Source: Taibaiella chishuiensis (GTDB lineage Bacteria; Bacteroidota; Bacteroidia; Chitinophagales; Chitinophagaceae). Taken from it: a DNA stretch of 64,000 bases. Each line of letters begins with the position of its first letter. Position 1 is the stretch's first letter. Shown in pieces: positions 51,507 to 61,156 of the stretch. Location of the stretch: assembly GCF_003014535.1 (NCBI RefSeq), contig NZ_PYGD01000001.1, positions 1,302,001 to 1,366,000 on the forward strand, in the 5' to 3' direction. The notes under the pieces were generated by a model. That model ran no database searches. It was not told where the DNA came from and was given only the letters and a program-made list of their open reading frames with translations. The position numbers and the translations under genes are program-made.

Positions 51507-53618
51507 TCAGCTGATCTTGTTCCACTGCAAGCCTTTACCCGACCTGTCCTGTTCGAGACCTGCCCGCAAAGCTATGTGCTGCGGCAGTTCCAGCGAGGGA
51601 TCGGTATAAAGGATCTCGGTCGCAGCGGTTTTTGTTTCTTCCAGTATCTCCACATCATGTACGATATCGGCGATCTTGAAATCGAGTGCGCCGCTCTGGC
51701 GCGTACCATAGATATCGCCGGGTCCCCTCATTTTCAGATCCTCTTCTGCAATCACGAAGCCGTCGCTGGTTTGGGTCATAATATGCATGCGCTGCCGGCT
51801 TTCCTTGGACAGCTCATGCCCGGTAAGCAGGATGCAATAACTCTTTTCGCTGCCCCTGCCCACACGGCCGCGCAGCTGGTGCAGTTGCGACAGGCCGAAG
51901 CGTTCGGAGCTTTCAATAACCATAACCGAGGCATTCGGCACATTTACACCCACCTCGATCACCGTAGTGGCGACCAGCATATGCGCATCGCCCGATATGA
52001 AACGTTGCATATTGCGTTCGCGTTCGTCCTGCGGCTGTTTGCCATGCACCATCGCTACCCGGTACTTCGGGTCCGGAAACCAGGCCTTTACCTGCTCGTA
52101 CCCGGCTTTGAGGCTTTCGTAGTCCAGCTTTTCCGACTCTTCGATCAGCGGGTAAACGATATAGATCTGCCGGCCCTTTTCAATTTCACTTTTCAGGAAC
52201 TGCATCACCTTGGGGCGGAAGTTTTCGCTGCGGTGTATGGTTTCAATGGGCTTACGGCCGGGCGGCAGTTCGTCGATCACCGATACGTCGAGATCGCCGT
52301 ATACCGTCATGGCCAGCGTACGCGGTATAGGCGTAGCGGTCATCACCAGTACATGAGGGGGAAACACATTTTTTTGCCAGAGCTTGGCGCGCTGCATCAC
52401 CCCGAAGCGGTGTTGCTCGTCGATAATGGCCAGGCCCAGGTTGCTGAACTGCACCGTGTTTTCGACCAGGGCATGCGTGCCGATCACGATGGGCAATGTG
52501 CCGTTGGCCAGGCCGGCCAGCACCTGTTTGCGTTCTTTGCCTTTCACCGTGCCGGTAAGCAGGGCTACGGGTACCTGTAAGGGTTCGAGCAATTCTTTGA
52601 TGCCCTGGAAGTGCTGCTGGGCCAGTATTTCGGTGGGCGCCATCAGGCTTGCCTGGAAGCCGTTGTCCAGCGCGAGCAGCATGGCCATAAGCGCTACAAT
52701 AGTTTTGCCGCTGCCTACATCGCCCTGTACCAGGCGGTTCATCTGTACGCCGTTAAAGGTATCCTGTCTTATTTCGCGCAGTACCCGCTTCTGCGCATTG
52801 GTAAGCTGGAAGGGTAAATGATGCCCGAAAAAATTATTGAAATGATCGCCTACCACACCGAATACAAAGCCTTTTTGCTGGTGGTGGTTGATCTTTAATT
52901 TCAGGATGCGGAGTTGGGTCAGCAGCAGTTCATCCCACTTCAGCCGTTGCTCTGCCTGCCTGCGCTGGGTTTCGCTTTGCGGGAAATGAATCTGCATATA
53001 GGCATCGTAACGACCATAAAGCTGGTAACGTTGCCGCAGCTCTGCAGGCAGTATCTCGGGTATGTCGCCGGGCTTCAGTTTTTCGAGCAGCGATTGCAAT
53101 ACCTTGGCAAAGGCCCGGTTGCTTAGCCCTTTGGCACGCAGCTTTTCGGTAGTGGAATAAACGGGTTGCAGGCTGCCGGCCTGGCTTACCTGGGCCGCAT
53201 TATACAACTCAATTTCGGGGTGGGTAATGGTCGGCAGCCCGTTAAAGTAAGTCAGTTTGCCGAACACCGAATAGGTAGCGCCGGGTTGCAGGCTTTTCGA
53301 AATATAATTGATGCCCTGGAACCATACCAGTTCTACCCGTCCCGTCTTATCGTAGAGGGTGGCGGTAAGCCTGCGCCGGTATGCCTGCCCTTCTTCGCTC
53401 AGGTTGACCACAGCGCCCTGCAGCAACACATAGTCCTGCTCGGGCGAGAGGGCGCCGATATGCTGTACGGTAGCGCTGTCGAGGTAGCGGTAGGGGAAGT
53501 GTCGCAGCAGGTCGCCATAGGTAGCGATGTCCAGTTCCTTGCGCAGCAGTTCGGCCCGTAAGGGGCCTACGCCTTTCAGGAATTCTATCGGGGTATCGAG
53601 TATGCTGGGAGTCTGCAG
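51507..53618 (-). CDS. recG: ATP-dependent DNA helicase RecG, start codon non-canonical
   Basis: About 704 residues if translation begins at CTG 53618. The wedge/OB domain (about 70-170), the helicase core with Walker A VQGDVGSGKTIVAL, the DEQH box IIDEQHRFG, SMVLMTATPIPRTL-like motif III and a C-terminal RecG tail are complete. The first annotatable start is a GTG at 53429, but that would drop the conserved ILDTPIEFLKGVGPLRAELL and HFPYRY region, which is in frame upstream. No ATG, GTG or TTG occurs in that frame back to the stop at 53684. CTG (53618) or another rare start, or a sequence error in the nearby 9-base A run (53625-53633), must be invoked. RecG remodels stalled replication forks. 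Confidence 0.9.
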   Translation of the reverse strand: MQTPSILDTPIEFLKGVGPLRAELLRKELDIATYGDLLRHFPYRYLDSATVQHIGALSPEQDYVLLQGAVVNLSEEGQAYRRRLTATLYDKTGRVELVWFQGINYISKSLQPGATYSVFGKLTYFNGLPTITHPEIELYNAAQVSQAGSLQPVYSTTEKLRAKGLSNRAFAKVLQSLLEKLKPGDIPEILPAELRQRYQLYGRYDAYMQIHFPQSETQRRQAEQRLKWDELLLTQLRILKLKINHHQQKGFVFGVVGDHFNNFFGHHLPFQLTNAQKRVLREIRQDTFNGVQMNRLVQGDVGSGKTIVALMAMLLALDNGFQASLMAPTEILAQQHFQGIKELLEPLQVPVALLTGTVKGKERKQVLAGLANGTLPIVIGTHALVENTVQFSNLGLAIIDEQHRFGVMQRAKLWQKNVFPPHVLVMTATPIPRTLAMTVYGDLDVSVIDELPPGRKPIETIHRSENFRPKVMQFLKSEIEKGRQIYIVYPLIEESEKLDYESLKAGYEQVKAWFPDPKYRVAMVHGKQPQDERERNMQRFISGDAHMLVATTVIEVGVNVPNASVMVIESSERFGLSQLHQLRGRVGRGSEKSYCILLTGHELSKESRQRMHIMTQTSDGFVIAEEDLKMRGPGDIYGTRQSGALDFKIADIVHDVEILEETKTAATEILYTDPSLELPQHIALRAGLEQDRSGKGLQWNKIS

Positions 53619-53654
53619 GATAACAAAAAAAAATTTGAACCGGGCAAAAATAGG

Positions 53655-53682
53655 AAACCTCCGGAAAACATGCCGGAGGTTT
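53655..53682 (-). terminator. Terminator after kdsD
   Basis: Arms AAACCTCCGG and CCGGAGGTTT (10 bp) with an 8-base loop; the minus strand continues as CCTATTTTTG. That last part also matches a TAnnTTTG box and may serve as the recG promoter. Confidence 0.85.
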
Positions 53683-53687
53683 CATGA

Positions 53688-54656
53688 TCAGATAAGCCCT
53701 TCCCGGATCAGGTCGTGCAGGTGCACCATGCCGGCGTAGCGGCCCTGGTCGGTAACAATAAGCTGGGTAATATCGTGGGTGCGCATCATTTCGAGCGCCT
53801 GTATGGCCAGTTCGCTTTCTTCGATCGTTTTGGGGTGCATACTGCAGATGTCGCGGGCCTGCAGTTGCGCCGGCTGTTCGTTTTTCTCCAGCATACGGCG
53901 CAGGTCGCCATCGGTAATGATGCCTATGAGCTGGTCGTTTTCCTGCACAGCGGTTGCCCCCAGGAAGTTGCCGGAGATCACGATAATGATCTCGCGCAGC
54001 GAAGCAGTGGCAGGCACTACAGGCTTTGCATTACGGCTGCTGAGGTCGCTTACCTTCAGGTATAACCTCTTGCCCAGTGCGCCGCCGGGATGGAATTTTG
54101 CAAAATCGCGGTCGGTAAATCCTTTGAGGCGCAGCAACGATACGGCCAGGGCATCGCCCATAACCAATTGCGCGGTGGTACTGGTGGTTGGCGCCAGGTT
54201 ATTGGGACAGGCTTCGCTGTCGACCGTGGTATTGATAAAGTAATCGGCATGGGTAGCCAGGTAAGCGTCTTTATTACCGCAGATGGCGATCACTTTATTG
54301 CCGAAGTTGCGTACGAAGGGCAACAGCGCCTTGATCTCGGGGCTTTCGCCGCTTTTGGAGATAATGATCACCACATCGTCGGGCTGGATCATGCCCAGGT
54401 CGCCGTGTATGGCGTCGGCGGCGTGCATAAACAGGGCAGGGGTGCCGGTAGAGTTCATGGTGGCCACGATCTTCTGGGCGATAATGGCGCTTTTACCGAT
54501 ACCGGTAATCACGACACGGCCTTTGGCCTCGTGCATCAGGATTACCGATTGGATAAAGTCTTCGTTTACGAAACCGCTCATGCGCTGGAGGGCGGTAATC
54601 TCATTCTGTATAGTGTCAGTCGCGTACTGGCTGATGGCTTTTAGATCGTAAGACAT
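53688..54656 (-). CDS. kdsD: Arabinose-5-phosphate isomerase (KpsF/GutQ family)
   Basis: 322 residues from the ATG at 54656 (MSYDLKAISQYATDTIQNEI). The SIS sugar-isomerase domain (about 30-180) shows VVITGIGKSAIIAQKIVATMNSTG and VVIIISKSGESPEIKALL, and HPGGALGKRL is the family signature. A CBS pair follows (about 200-320, IIVISGNFLGATAV, GIITDGDLRRML). The enzyme makes arabinose 5-phosphate for Kdo, the core sugar of LPS. No kdsA, kdsB or kdsC gene is adjacent. Confidence 0.94.
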   Translation of the reverse strand: MSYDLKAISQYATDTIQNEITALQRMSGFVNEDFIQSVILMHEAKGRVVITGIGKSAIIAQKIVATMNSTGTPALFMHAADAIHGDLGMIQPDDVVIIISKSGESPEIKALLPFVRNFGNKVIAICGNKDAYLATHADYFINTTVDSEACPNNLAPTTSTTAQLVMGDALAVSLLRLKGFTDRDFAKFHPGGALGKRLYLKVSDLSSRNAKPVVPATASLREIIIVISGNFLGATAVQENDQLIGIITDGDLRRMLEKNEQPAQLQARDICSMHPKTIEESELAIQALEMMRTHDITQLIVTDQGRYAGMVHLHDLIREGLI

Positions 54657-54780
54657 GGCTGCAAAGGTAAATGAAAAACGGCTTGAGACCGGTTTACCCG
54701 GCAGCATAAACGCCATTACCGCGTTTTAAGTACCTGGGAACGCCTTTCTACACGTATTTTTTCTGCTCAGATATTTTCAC

Positions 54781-54788
54781 TAACTTTG
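54781..54788 (+). promoter_or_regulatory. Candidate -7 box of typA
   Basis: TAACTTTG matches TAnnTTTG and is preceded by a T tract (54757-54761) at the -33 position. It leaves a leader of about 90 bases before the typA ATG. Confidence 0.5.
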
Positions 54789-54881
54789 CGCACTTTTTTG
54801 AAACACTCAACAGGCAAATGGTAAAAACATCTTAACACGCAAAAAAGTAAGAATACCTTTTCCCTGTTTTATTTTGCATTT

Positions 54882-56687
54882 ATGAACATTCGTAACATTG
54901 CCATTATTGCCCACGTTGACCATGGTAAGACATCACTGGTAGACAAAATCATTCACGCCACGCAGGTGTTCCGGGACAACCAGGAAACCGGTGAACTGAT
55001 CATGGATAACAACGACCTGGAGCGCGAGCGCGGTATCACTATCCTGAGTAAGAACATCTCAGTTACTTACAAAGATGTGAAAATCAACGTAATCGATACT
55101 CCGGGCCACGCCGACTTCGGTGGAGAGGTAGAACGCGTACTTAAAATGGCGGATGGCGTACTCTTGCTCGTCGATGCATTTGAAGGACCGATGCCGCAAA
55201 CCCGCTTCGTATTACAGAAAGCGCTGGGTCTGGGCCTGCGTCCTATCGTGGTTATTAATAAAGTAGATAAGCCAAACTGCCGCCCCGACGAGGTGCACGA
55301 TAAAGTATTCGACCTGTTCTTCCAGCTCGATGCCAACGAAGAGCAGCTCGACTTCCCGACCCTGTACGGTTCGGCTAAACAGGGCTGGTACAACACTTCG
55401 CTTACCCAAACTGAAGATATTACCCCGCTGCTGGATGCTGTACTGCAATATGTACCGGCTCCTGCGGTTTCTGAAGGTCCTGTGCAGATGCAGATCACCT
55501 CGCTCGATTACTCTTCCTTCCTGGGCCGTATCGCCGTAGGCCGTGTAGCCCGCGGTGTACTGAAAGAAGGTCAGAATATCCAGCTGTGCAAGCTGGACGG
55601 CAGCATGGTAAGGGGTAAAATAAAAGAGCTGTATACCTTCGAAGGTATGGGCAAAAAGAAAGTAGCCGAAGTATCTGCCGGCGATATCTGCGCCGTAGTA
55701 GGTATCGAAGATTTCCAGATCGGTGAAACCATTGCCGATTTCGATGCTCCGGAAGCACTGCCGGTTATCGCGATCGACGAGCCGACCATGAACATGCAGT
55801 TCAGCATCAATAACTCGCCGTTCTTCGGCCGCGAAGGTAAATTCGTAACTAGCCGTAACCTGCGCGACCGCCTGATGAAAGAGCTGGAGAAAAACCTGGC
55901 CCTGAGGGTAAAAGATACCGATGATGCGGATAAATTCCTGGTTTACGGCCGTGGTATCCTGCACCTTTCCGTACTGGTAGAAACCATGCGCCGCGAAGGC
56001 TATGAGCTTACCGTAGGTCAGCCGCAGGTAATCACCAAAGAAATCGACGGTCAGAAATGCGAGCCTTACGAAACCCTGGTGGTCGATGTACCCGAAGAGT
56101 TTGCCAGTAAAGTGATCAACCTGGTAACGATCCGTAAAGGAGAGATGCTGGTTATGGAATCCAAAGGCGAAATGCAGCACCTGGAGTTCGATATGCCTTC
56201 CCGTGGCCTGATCGGTCTGCGTTCGCAGATGCTGACGGCAACTGCCGGTGAGGCGGTAATGGCGCATAATTTTGCGGCTTACAAACCCTGGAAAGGACCT
56301 ATCCCCGGCCGTAACAACGGTGTACTGATCGCCAAACAAGGCGGTAGCTCTACCGGTTACTCCCTCGATAAACTGCAGGACCGCGGTTCCTTCTTTATCG
56401 ATCCGGGTGAAGAGGTATACGCAGGCCAGGTTGTTGCCGAGCATATTAAACCAGGCGACCTGGTAGTAAACGTAGTGGAAGGTAAAAAACTGACCAATAT
56501 GCGTGCCAGCGGATCGGACGCGGCTACCAATATCGCACCTAAGATCCAGATGACCCTCGAAGAATGTATGGAGTACATCCAGCAGGACGAGTGCATCGAG
56601 TGTACGCCACAGAGCATCCGTCTGCGTAAGATCTTACTGGACGAGAATGACCGTAACAAGTATGCAAAAACAATGAAAGCCAGCTAA
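54882..56687 (+). CDS. typA: GTP-binding protein TypA/BipA
   Basis: 601 residues. The G domain shows G1 [12 protein letters not shown], the G2 region [12 protein letters not shown]3 [16 protein letters not shown] and G4 [12 protein letters not shown]. Domains II and III resemble EF-G, and the BipA-specific C-terminal domain contains [31 protein letters not shown]. It binds 70S ribosomes and helps late 50S assembly and stress adaptation. Length is normal. It stands alone with promoter and terminator. Confidence 0.97.
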   Translation: MNIRNIAIIAHVDHGKTSLVDKIIHATQVFRDNQETGELIMDNNDLERERGITILSKNISVTYKDVKINVIDTPGHADFGGEVERVLKMADGVLLLVDAFEGPMPQTRFVLQKALGLGLRPIVVINKVDKPNCRPDEVHDKVFDLFFQLDANEEQLDFPTLYGSAKQGWYNTSLTQTEDITPLLDAVLQYVPAPAVSEGPVQMQITSLDYSSFLGRIAVGRVARGVLKEGQNIQLCKLDGSMVRGKIKELYTFEGMGKKKVAEVSAGDICAVVGIEDFQIGETIADFDAPEALPVIAIDEPTMNMQFSINNSPFFGREGKFVTSRNLRDRLMKELEKNLALRVKDTDDADKFLVYGRGILHLSVLVETMRREGYELTVGQPQVITKEIDGQKCEPYETLVVDVPEEFASKVINLVTIRKGEMLVMESKGEMQHLEFDMPSRGLIGLRSQMLTATAGEAVMAHNFAAYKPWKGPIPGRNNGVLIAKQGGSSTGYSLDKLQDRGSFFIDPGEEVYAGQVVAEHIKPGDLVVNVVEGKKLTNMRASGSDAATNIAPKIQMTLEECMEYIQQDECIECTPQSIRLRKILLDENDRNKYAKTMKAS

Positions 56688-56725
56688 GGATTTGCTCCTG
56701 ATGGCTTTATAAAAAATAAAAAAAC

Positions 56726-56780
56726 GGAGCGGGAAGCTCCTCCATCTGTCTCAAAAGCTACCTCAAGGGGTAGCTTTTGA
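56726..56780 (+). terminator. Terminator after typA
   Basis: A small GGAGC...GCTCC hairpin (56726-56740) is followed by a stronger one, TCAAAAGCTACC / GGTAGCTTTTGA (56751-56762 and 56769-56780), with a 6-base loop. Confidence 0.7.
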
Positions 56781-56815
56781 ATTTGCCCGGTATGGAAAGA
56801 AAAGCCTATATTTGA

Positions 56816-57211
56816 ATGATGATCGATTTTTCGTCCGAAATATCTTTCCAGACGGCACGGAGTGGTGGTAAAGGCGGGCAAAATGTAAATAAGGTCGAAA
56901 CCATGGTGGAGGCCTATTGGAAAGTAGCCGGTACGGCCTTTTTCTCGGAAGAGCAAAAACAAATGATCCTGGAAAAACTAAAAAACCGGGTCAATGGAGA
57001 TGGTTATTTAATGGTTAAAGCCAGCGAAGCCCGTACCCAGTTGTCGAATAAGAAGAAAGCCCTGGAGAAAATGCTGACGTTGGTGAACCAGAGTATCGTG
57101 AAAAAGCGGAAGCGCATTGCTACAAAACCTTCCAAATCAGTGATTGAGCGCCGGTTGGATGCTAAAAAGGTACAGGCCGAGAAGAAGATGCGCCGTAAGA
57201 AAGACTGGTAA
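56816..57211 (+). CDS. arfB: Alternative ribosome-rescue factor ArfB (peptidyl-tRNA hydrolase)
   Basis: 131 residues. The release-factor-like domain has TARSGGKGGQNVNKVET with the catalytic GGQ (residues 20-22). The C-terminal tail is very basic (VIERRLDAKKVQAEKKMRRKKDW), as needed to enter the empty mRNA channel of a stalled ribosome. ArfB frees ribosomes stuck on mRNAs without a stop codon. Two Met codons occur at the start (56816 and 56819). A TATATTTG -7 box ends only 2 bases before the first, with a TTTG 21 bases further up, so the transcript may be leaderless and begin at the second ATG. Confidence 0.93.
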   Translation: MMIDFSSEISFQTARSGGKGGQNVNKVETMVEAYWKVAGTAFFSEEQKQMILEKLKNRVNGDGYLMVKASEARTQLSNKKKALEKMLTLVNQSIVKKRKRIATKPSKSVIERRLDAKKVQAEKKMRRKKDW

Positions 57212-57288
57212 AACGGGCAGGCATATCCAAACCGTGCCGGGCCTTCATTAACTTCCTGTTTACAAATTATTAATGGACGATTGCGTAC

Positions 57289-57304
57289 TTAAACAGTCGT
57301 TTAA
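57289..57304. promoter_or_regulatory. Palindromic operator TTAAAC-N4-GTTTAA (copy 2, spt)
   Basis: TTAAAC AGTC GTTTAA; the half-sites and spacer length equal those at 17403 and 61064 while the spacer bases differ, as expected for a protein-binding site and not a simple duplication. A TAATTTTG -7 box starts 2 bases downstream (57307-57314). The spt start codon is about 150 bases further on. Confidence 0.7.
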
Positions 57305-57421
57305 TTTAATTTTGCCGCTGTAAAAAATTAAAGGCGGGAAATAAGAATCCTGATATTATTATTAGATGAAGAATTTGGCGAATGGATCGCAGTTTTTTTT
57401 CTACAAACAAAAAAAGTAACA

Positions 57422-58671
<1,250 letters not shown>

Positions 58672-58710
58672 ACCTTCAGTAAAGATCTTACGATTAGAAG
58701 GACGATATCA

Positions 58711-58754
58711 AATAGAACGCTGACATTTAAAAAAATCGGCGTTCTATTTTTTTT
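58711..58754 (+). terminator. Terminator between spt and the GNAT gene
   Basis: Arms AATAGAACGC and GCGTTCTATT (10 bp) with an 18-base loop and a T tract. It may uncouple spt from the downstream genes or be leaky. Confidence 0.7.
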
Positions 58755-58802
58755 GAAAGCCCCCGGCTTTTTACATCCCTTAAAAAAATCTGACGCCAGG
58801 TT

Positions 58803-59936
58803 ATGATAAAAATTGTACCCATTGCCGCGAAAGGGAAAGCACTACGCACCTTTATCGACTTCCCGCATGACCTTTACCGGGATGATCCGTATTACGTACC
58901 GGAACTGTTTATGGCGCAACGCGACCTGCTGAGCCCCGATAAACATCCTTTCTACAAGCACGGGGAAGCGCAGCTGTTCCTGGCGTATAAGAACGATAAG
59001 CTCGTAGGCCGGGTAGCCGGTATTATGAACGGCAATCATAACCGCTTTAACCAGACCAACGACGGCTTTTTCGGCTTTTTCGACAGCATCGACGACCAGG
59101 AGGTGGCCAATGCCCTGCTGAAAACTGCCGAAGATTGGGTAAGGGGCAAAGGCGCCGCTATGTTCATCGGCCCGGTAAACCCTTCGACCAATGAGCCCTG
59201 CGCCTTACTGGTAGAGGGCTACGACAGTTCGCCCATGCTGATGATGCCGTATAACAAGCCTTACTACAAGACCCTGCTGGAAGGCTATGGCCTTACCAAA
59301 CAGATCGACCTGGTGGCTTATGCCCTGCACGATACCGACCTGGGCGATAAACCGGTGCGGCTGCAGGAAGCGCTGTCGGCCCGCCTGGAGGCCAAAGGCA
59401 TTACCATAAGACCCTTCGACCTGAAACATAATTTTAAACGCGAGCTGGAGCAATTTGGCAAAGTATACAATGCTGCCTGGGATAAGAATATGGGTTTCGT
59501 GCCGATGACGCCCGAAGAGTTCAACTTTATGGGTAAGGACATGAAGATGATTGCCGATACCGACTTCTGTCTTGCGGCCGAGCACAACGGCGAGGTAGTG
59601 GGCATAGCCCTTTGCCTGCCCGATATCAACCAGGTATTGAAAACGGTAAAACGCGGACGCCTGTTCCCCACCGGCGTTTTTAAACTGCTGTTTGGCCGTA
59701 AGAAAATAAATGCCCTGCGCATACTGGCGTTGGGTGTACTGGAACCATACCGCAAATTGGGTATCGAAGCCTGTTTTTATGCCACCATTATGAAAAACGG
59801 CCGGAAGAAAGGGTATAAGATGGCCGAGGCATCCTGGATGCTGGAGACCAACGACCTGATGAACCGGGCCATCGAACATATGCATGGCAAGCGGTACAAG
59901 ACCTACAGGCTGTTCGAGAAAAAGCTGGACGCATAA
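58803..59936 (+). CDS. GNAT superfamily protein (candidate bacterial ceramide synthase)
   Basis: 377 residues, larger than single-domain GNATs. Blocks include FIDFPHDLYRDDPYYVPELFMAQRDLL, FLAYKNDKLVGRVAGIMNGNHNRFN, FGFFDSIDDQEVA and FIGPVNPSTNEPCALLVEGYD, with a second GNAT-like half at ALCLPDINQVL ... ALGVLEPYRKLGIEACFYATI. Bacterial ceramide synthase (bCerS) is reported to be a GNAT-family enzyme found near spt, and this gene sits 131 bases behind spt and 51 bases ahead of the reductase gene. The acyltransferase assignment is from context. A general amino-acid or amine acyltransferase is the alternative. Confidence 0.7.
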   Translation: MIKIVPIAAKGKALRTFIDFPHDLYRDDPYYVPELFMAQRDLLSPDKHPFYKHGEAQLFLAYKNDKLVGRVAGIMNGNHNRFNQTNDGFFGFFDSIDDQEVANALLKTAEDWVRGKGAAMFIGPVNPSTNEPCALLVEGYDSSPMLMMPYNKPYYKTLLEGYGLTKQIDLVAYALHDTDLGDKPVRLQEALSARLEAKGITIRPFDLKHNFKRELEQFGKVYNAAWDKNMGFVPMTPEEFNFMGKDMKMIADTDFCLAAEHNGEVVGIALCLPDINQVLKTVKRGRLFPTGVFKLLFGRKKINALRILALGVLEPYRKLGIEACFYATIMKNGRKKGYKMAEASWMLETNDLMNRAIEHMHGKRYKTYRLFEKKLDA

Positions 59937-59987
59937 GCGTCCGGAGCCCACCAAGTTTTAATCATAACCAGAAAAAGAATAAGGATT

Positions 59988-60989
59988 TTGGAACGTAAAG
60001 GTAAAATATTGCTCACCGGGGCTTCCGGTTTTGTAGGGTATCACTTGATCGCAGCGGCCGTGGCCCGCGGTTACGAAGTATATGCCGCCGTGCGCAAAAG
60101 CAGCCAGGTAGACCATCTCAAGGAATTTCCCGTTCAATACGTTTATCCCGATTTTGCCAATGCGGCAGCCTTGCAGCAGGAACTGCAGGCGCAGCAATAC
60201 GACTATATCATTCATGCCGCTGCCGCCACCCGCGCGCCTTCACAGCAGGCATTTAATGCGGCCAATGCCGACATAACCCGCAACCTGGCCACGGCCATAT
60301 TACAGTCGGGTATACCCCTCAAAAAATTTGTGTTCGTAAGCAGCCTGGCTGTACTGGGGCCCATTCCCTATGATTGTTCCGATCCTATTGCCGAGAACAA
60401 CGAACCACACCCCATTACCGGTTATGGCCGCAGTAAGCTGCTGGCCGAGCAGTACCTGCGCGAGTTCCCAACCCTACCACTCGTAACCCTCCGGCCCACG
60501 GTGGTATACGGTCCGCGGGAAAAGGACCTCTACGTTATGTTTAAAACGCTGGCCAGGGGTATGGAGCCCTCCATAGGCCGTAAGAACCAGCTGTTAAGTT
60601 TTGTGTACGTGGCCGACCTGGTCGATGTAATCCTCGATGCCTTGGAAAAGCCCACGCCGCCTGGCCTGGTCTGCAATATCAGCGACGGGCAGGTCTATAA
60701 CCGCAACGAGCTGGCCCTGATCACCAAAAGGATACTGAATAAAAAAACCTTCCGCTTTACCGTACCGGTAGGTGTAGTGCGCATGCTGGCTTCGCTGATG
60801 GAGACGCTGTATGCACGCAGTAAGAAGAGCCCCCTGCTTTACCGCGAAAGGGTAGGCGAGCTTACGGCGCCCAACTGGAACTGCAGTATTGCCAATGCGC
60901 AACAATACCTGGGTTATATGCCCAAATACGACCTGGAAAAGGGCGTAACCGAGAGTCTGAAATGGTATAAAGAACATAACTGGCTGTAG
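59988..60989 (+). CDS. NAD-dependent epimerase/dehydratase-type SDR (candidate 3-ketosphinganine reductase)
   Basis: 333 residues from a TTG start at 59988; no in-frame ATG gives the Rossmann motif intact. The dinucleotide site is LLTGASGFVGYHLI, and the catalytic Tyr-x3-Lys is YGRSKLLAE, with VSSLAVLGP before it. Extended SDRs of this type reduce 3-ketosphinganine in other bacteria that make sphingolipids, and the position behind spt and the GNAT gene supports that. The C-terminal region (FTVPVGVVRMLASLMETLYAR) has a hydrophobic helix that could touch the membrane. A sugar epimerase is the alternative, but no glycan genes are near. Confidence 0.7.
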   Translation: MERKGKILLTGASGFVGYHLIAAAVARGYEVYAAVRKSSQVDHLKEFPVQYVYPDFANAAALQQELQAQQYDYIIHAAAATRAPSQQAFNAANADITRNLATAILQSGIPLKKFVFVSSLAVLGPIPYDCSDPIAENNEPHPITGYGRSKLLAEQYLREFPTLPLVTLRPTVVYGPREKDLYVMFKTLARGMEPSIGRKNQLLSFVYVADLVDVILDALEKPTPPGLVCNISDGQVYNRNELALITKRILNKKTFRFTVPVGVVRMLASLMETLYARSKKSPLLYRERVGELTAPNWNCSIANAQQYLGYMPKYDLEKGVTESLKWYKEHNWL

Positions 60990-61063
60990 CTGCCGGTTTC
61001 ATCCCCTTGACGGAGATCGTTGACTGGCGAAACTATTATAAATAGGGTTATTGATAAAATTAA

Positions 61064-61079
61064 TTAAACGTTTGTTTAA
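61064..61079. promoter_or_regulatory. Palindromic operator TTAAAC-N4-GTTTAA (copy 3, inositol-phosphate synthase)
   Basis: TTAAAC GTTT GTTTAA, identical to the 17403 copy and within a shared AAATTAATTAAACG context. A TATCTTTG -7 box lies at 61096-61103 and TTTG of the operator (61071-61074) could act as -33 with a 21-base spacer. Confidence 0.7.
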
Positions 61080-61156
61080 ATAGTTAAATTGTCATTATCT
61101 TTGCACACAGATTTGAAGGTCTGTAGGGGACCATTTTAGTACTTAAATTTTTAAAG

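Noticed and set aside
53347..53685. ATG-led 112-codon frame at the 5' end of recG
   Set aside because: Only its first 20 codons could matter if the A run holds an indel; the rest is a frame-shifted image of recG.
54657..54716. 20-codon extension of KdsD
   Set aside because: The conserved family N-terminus begins at the internal Met at 54656; the extension is not typical.
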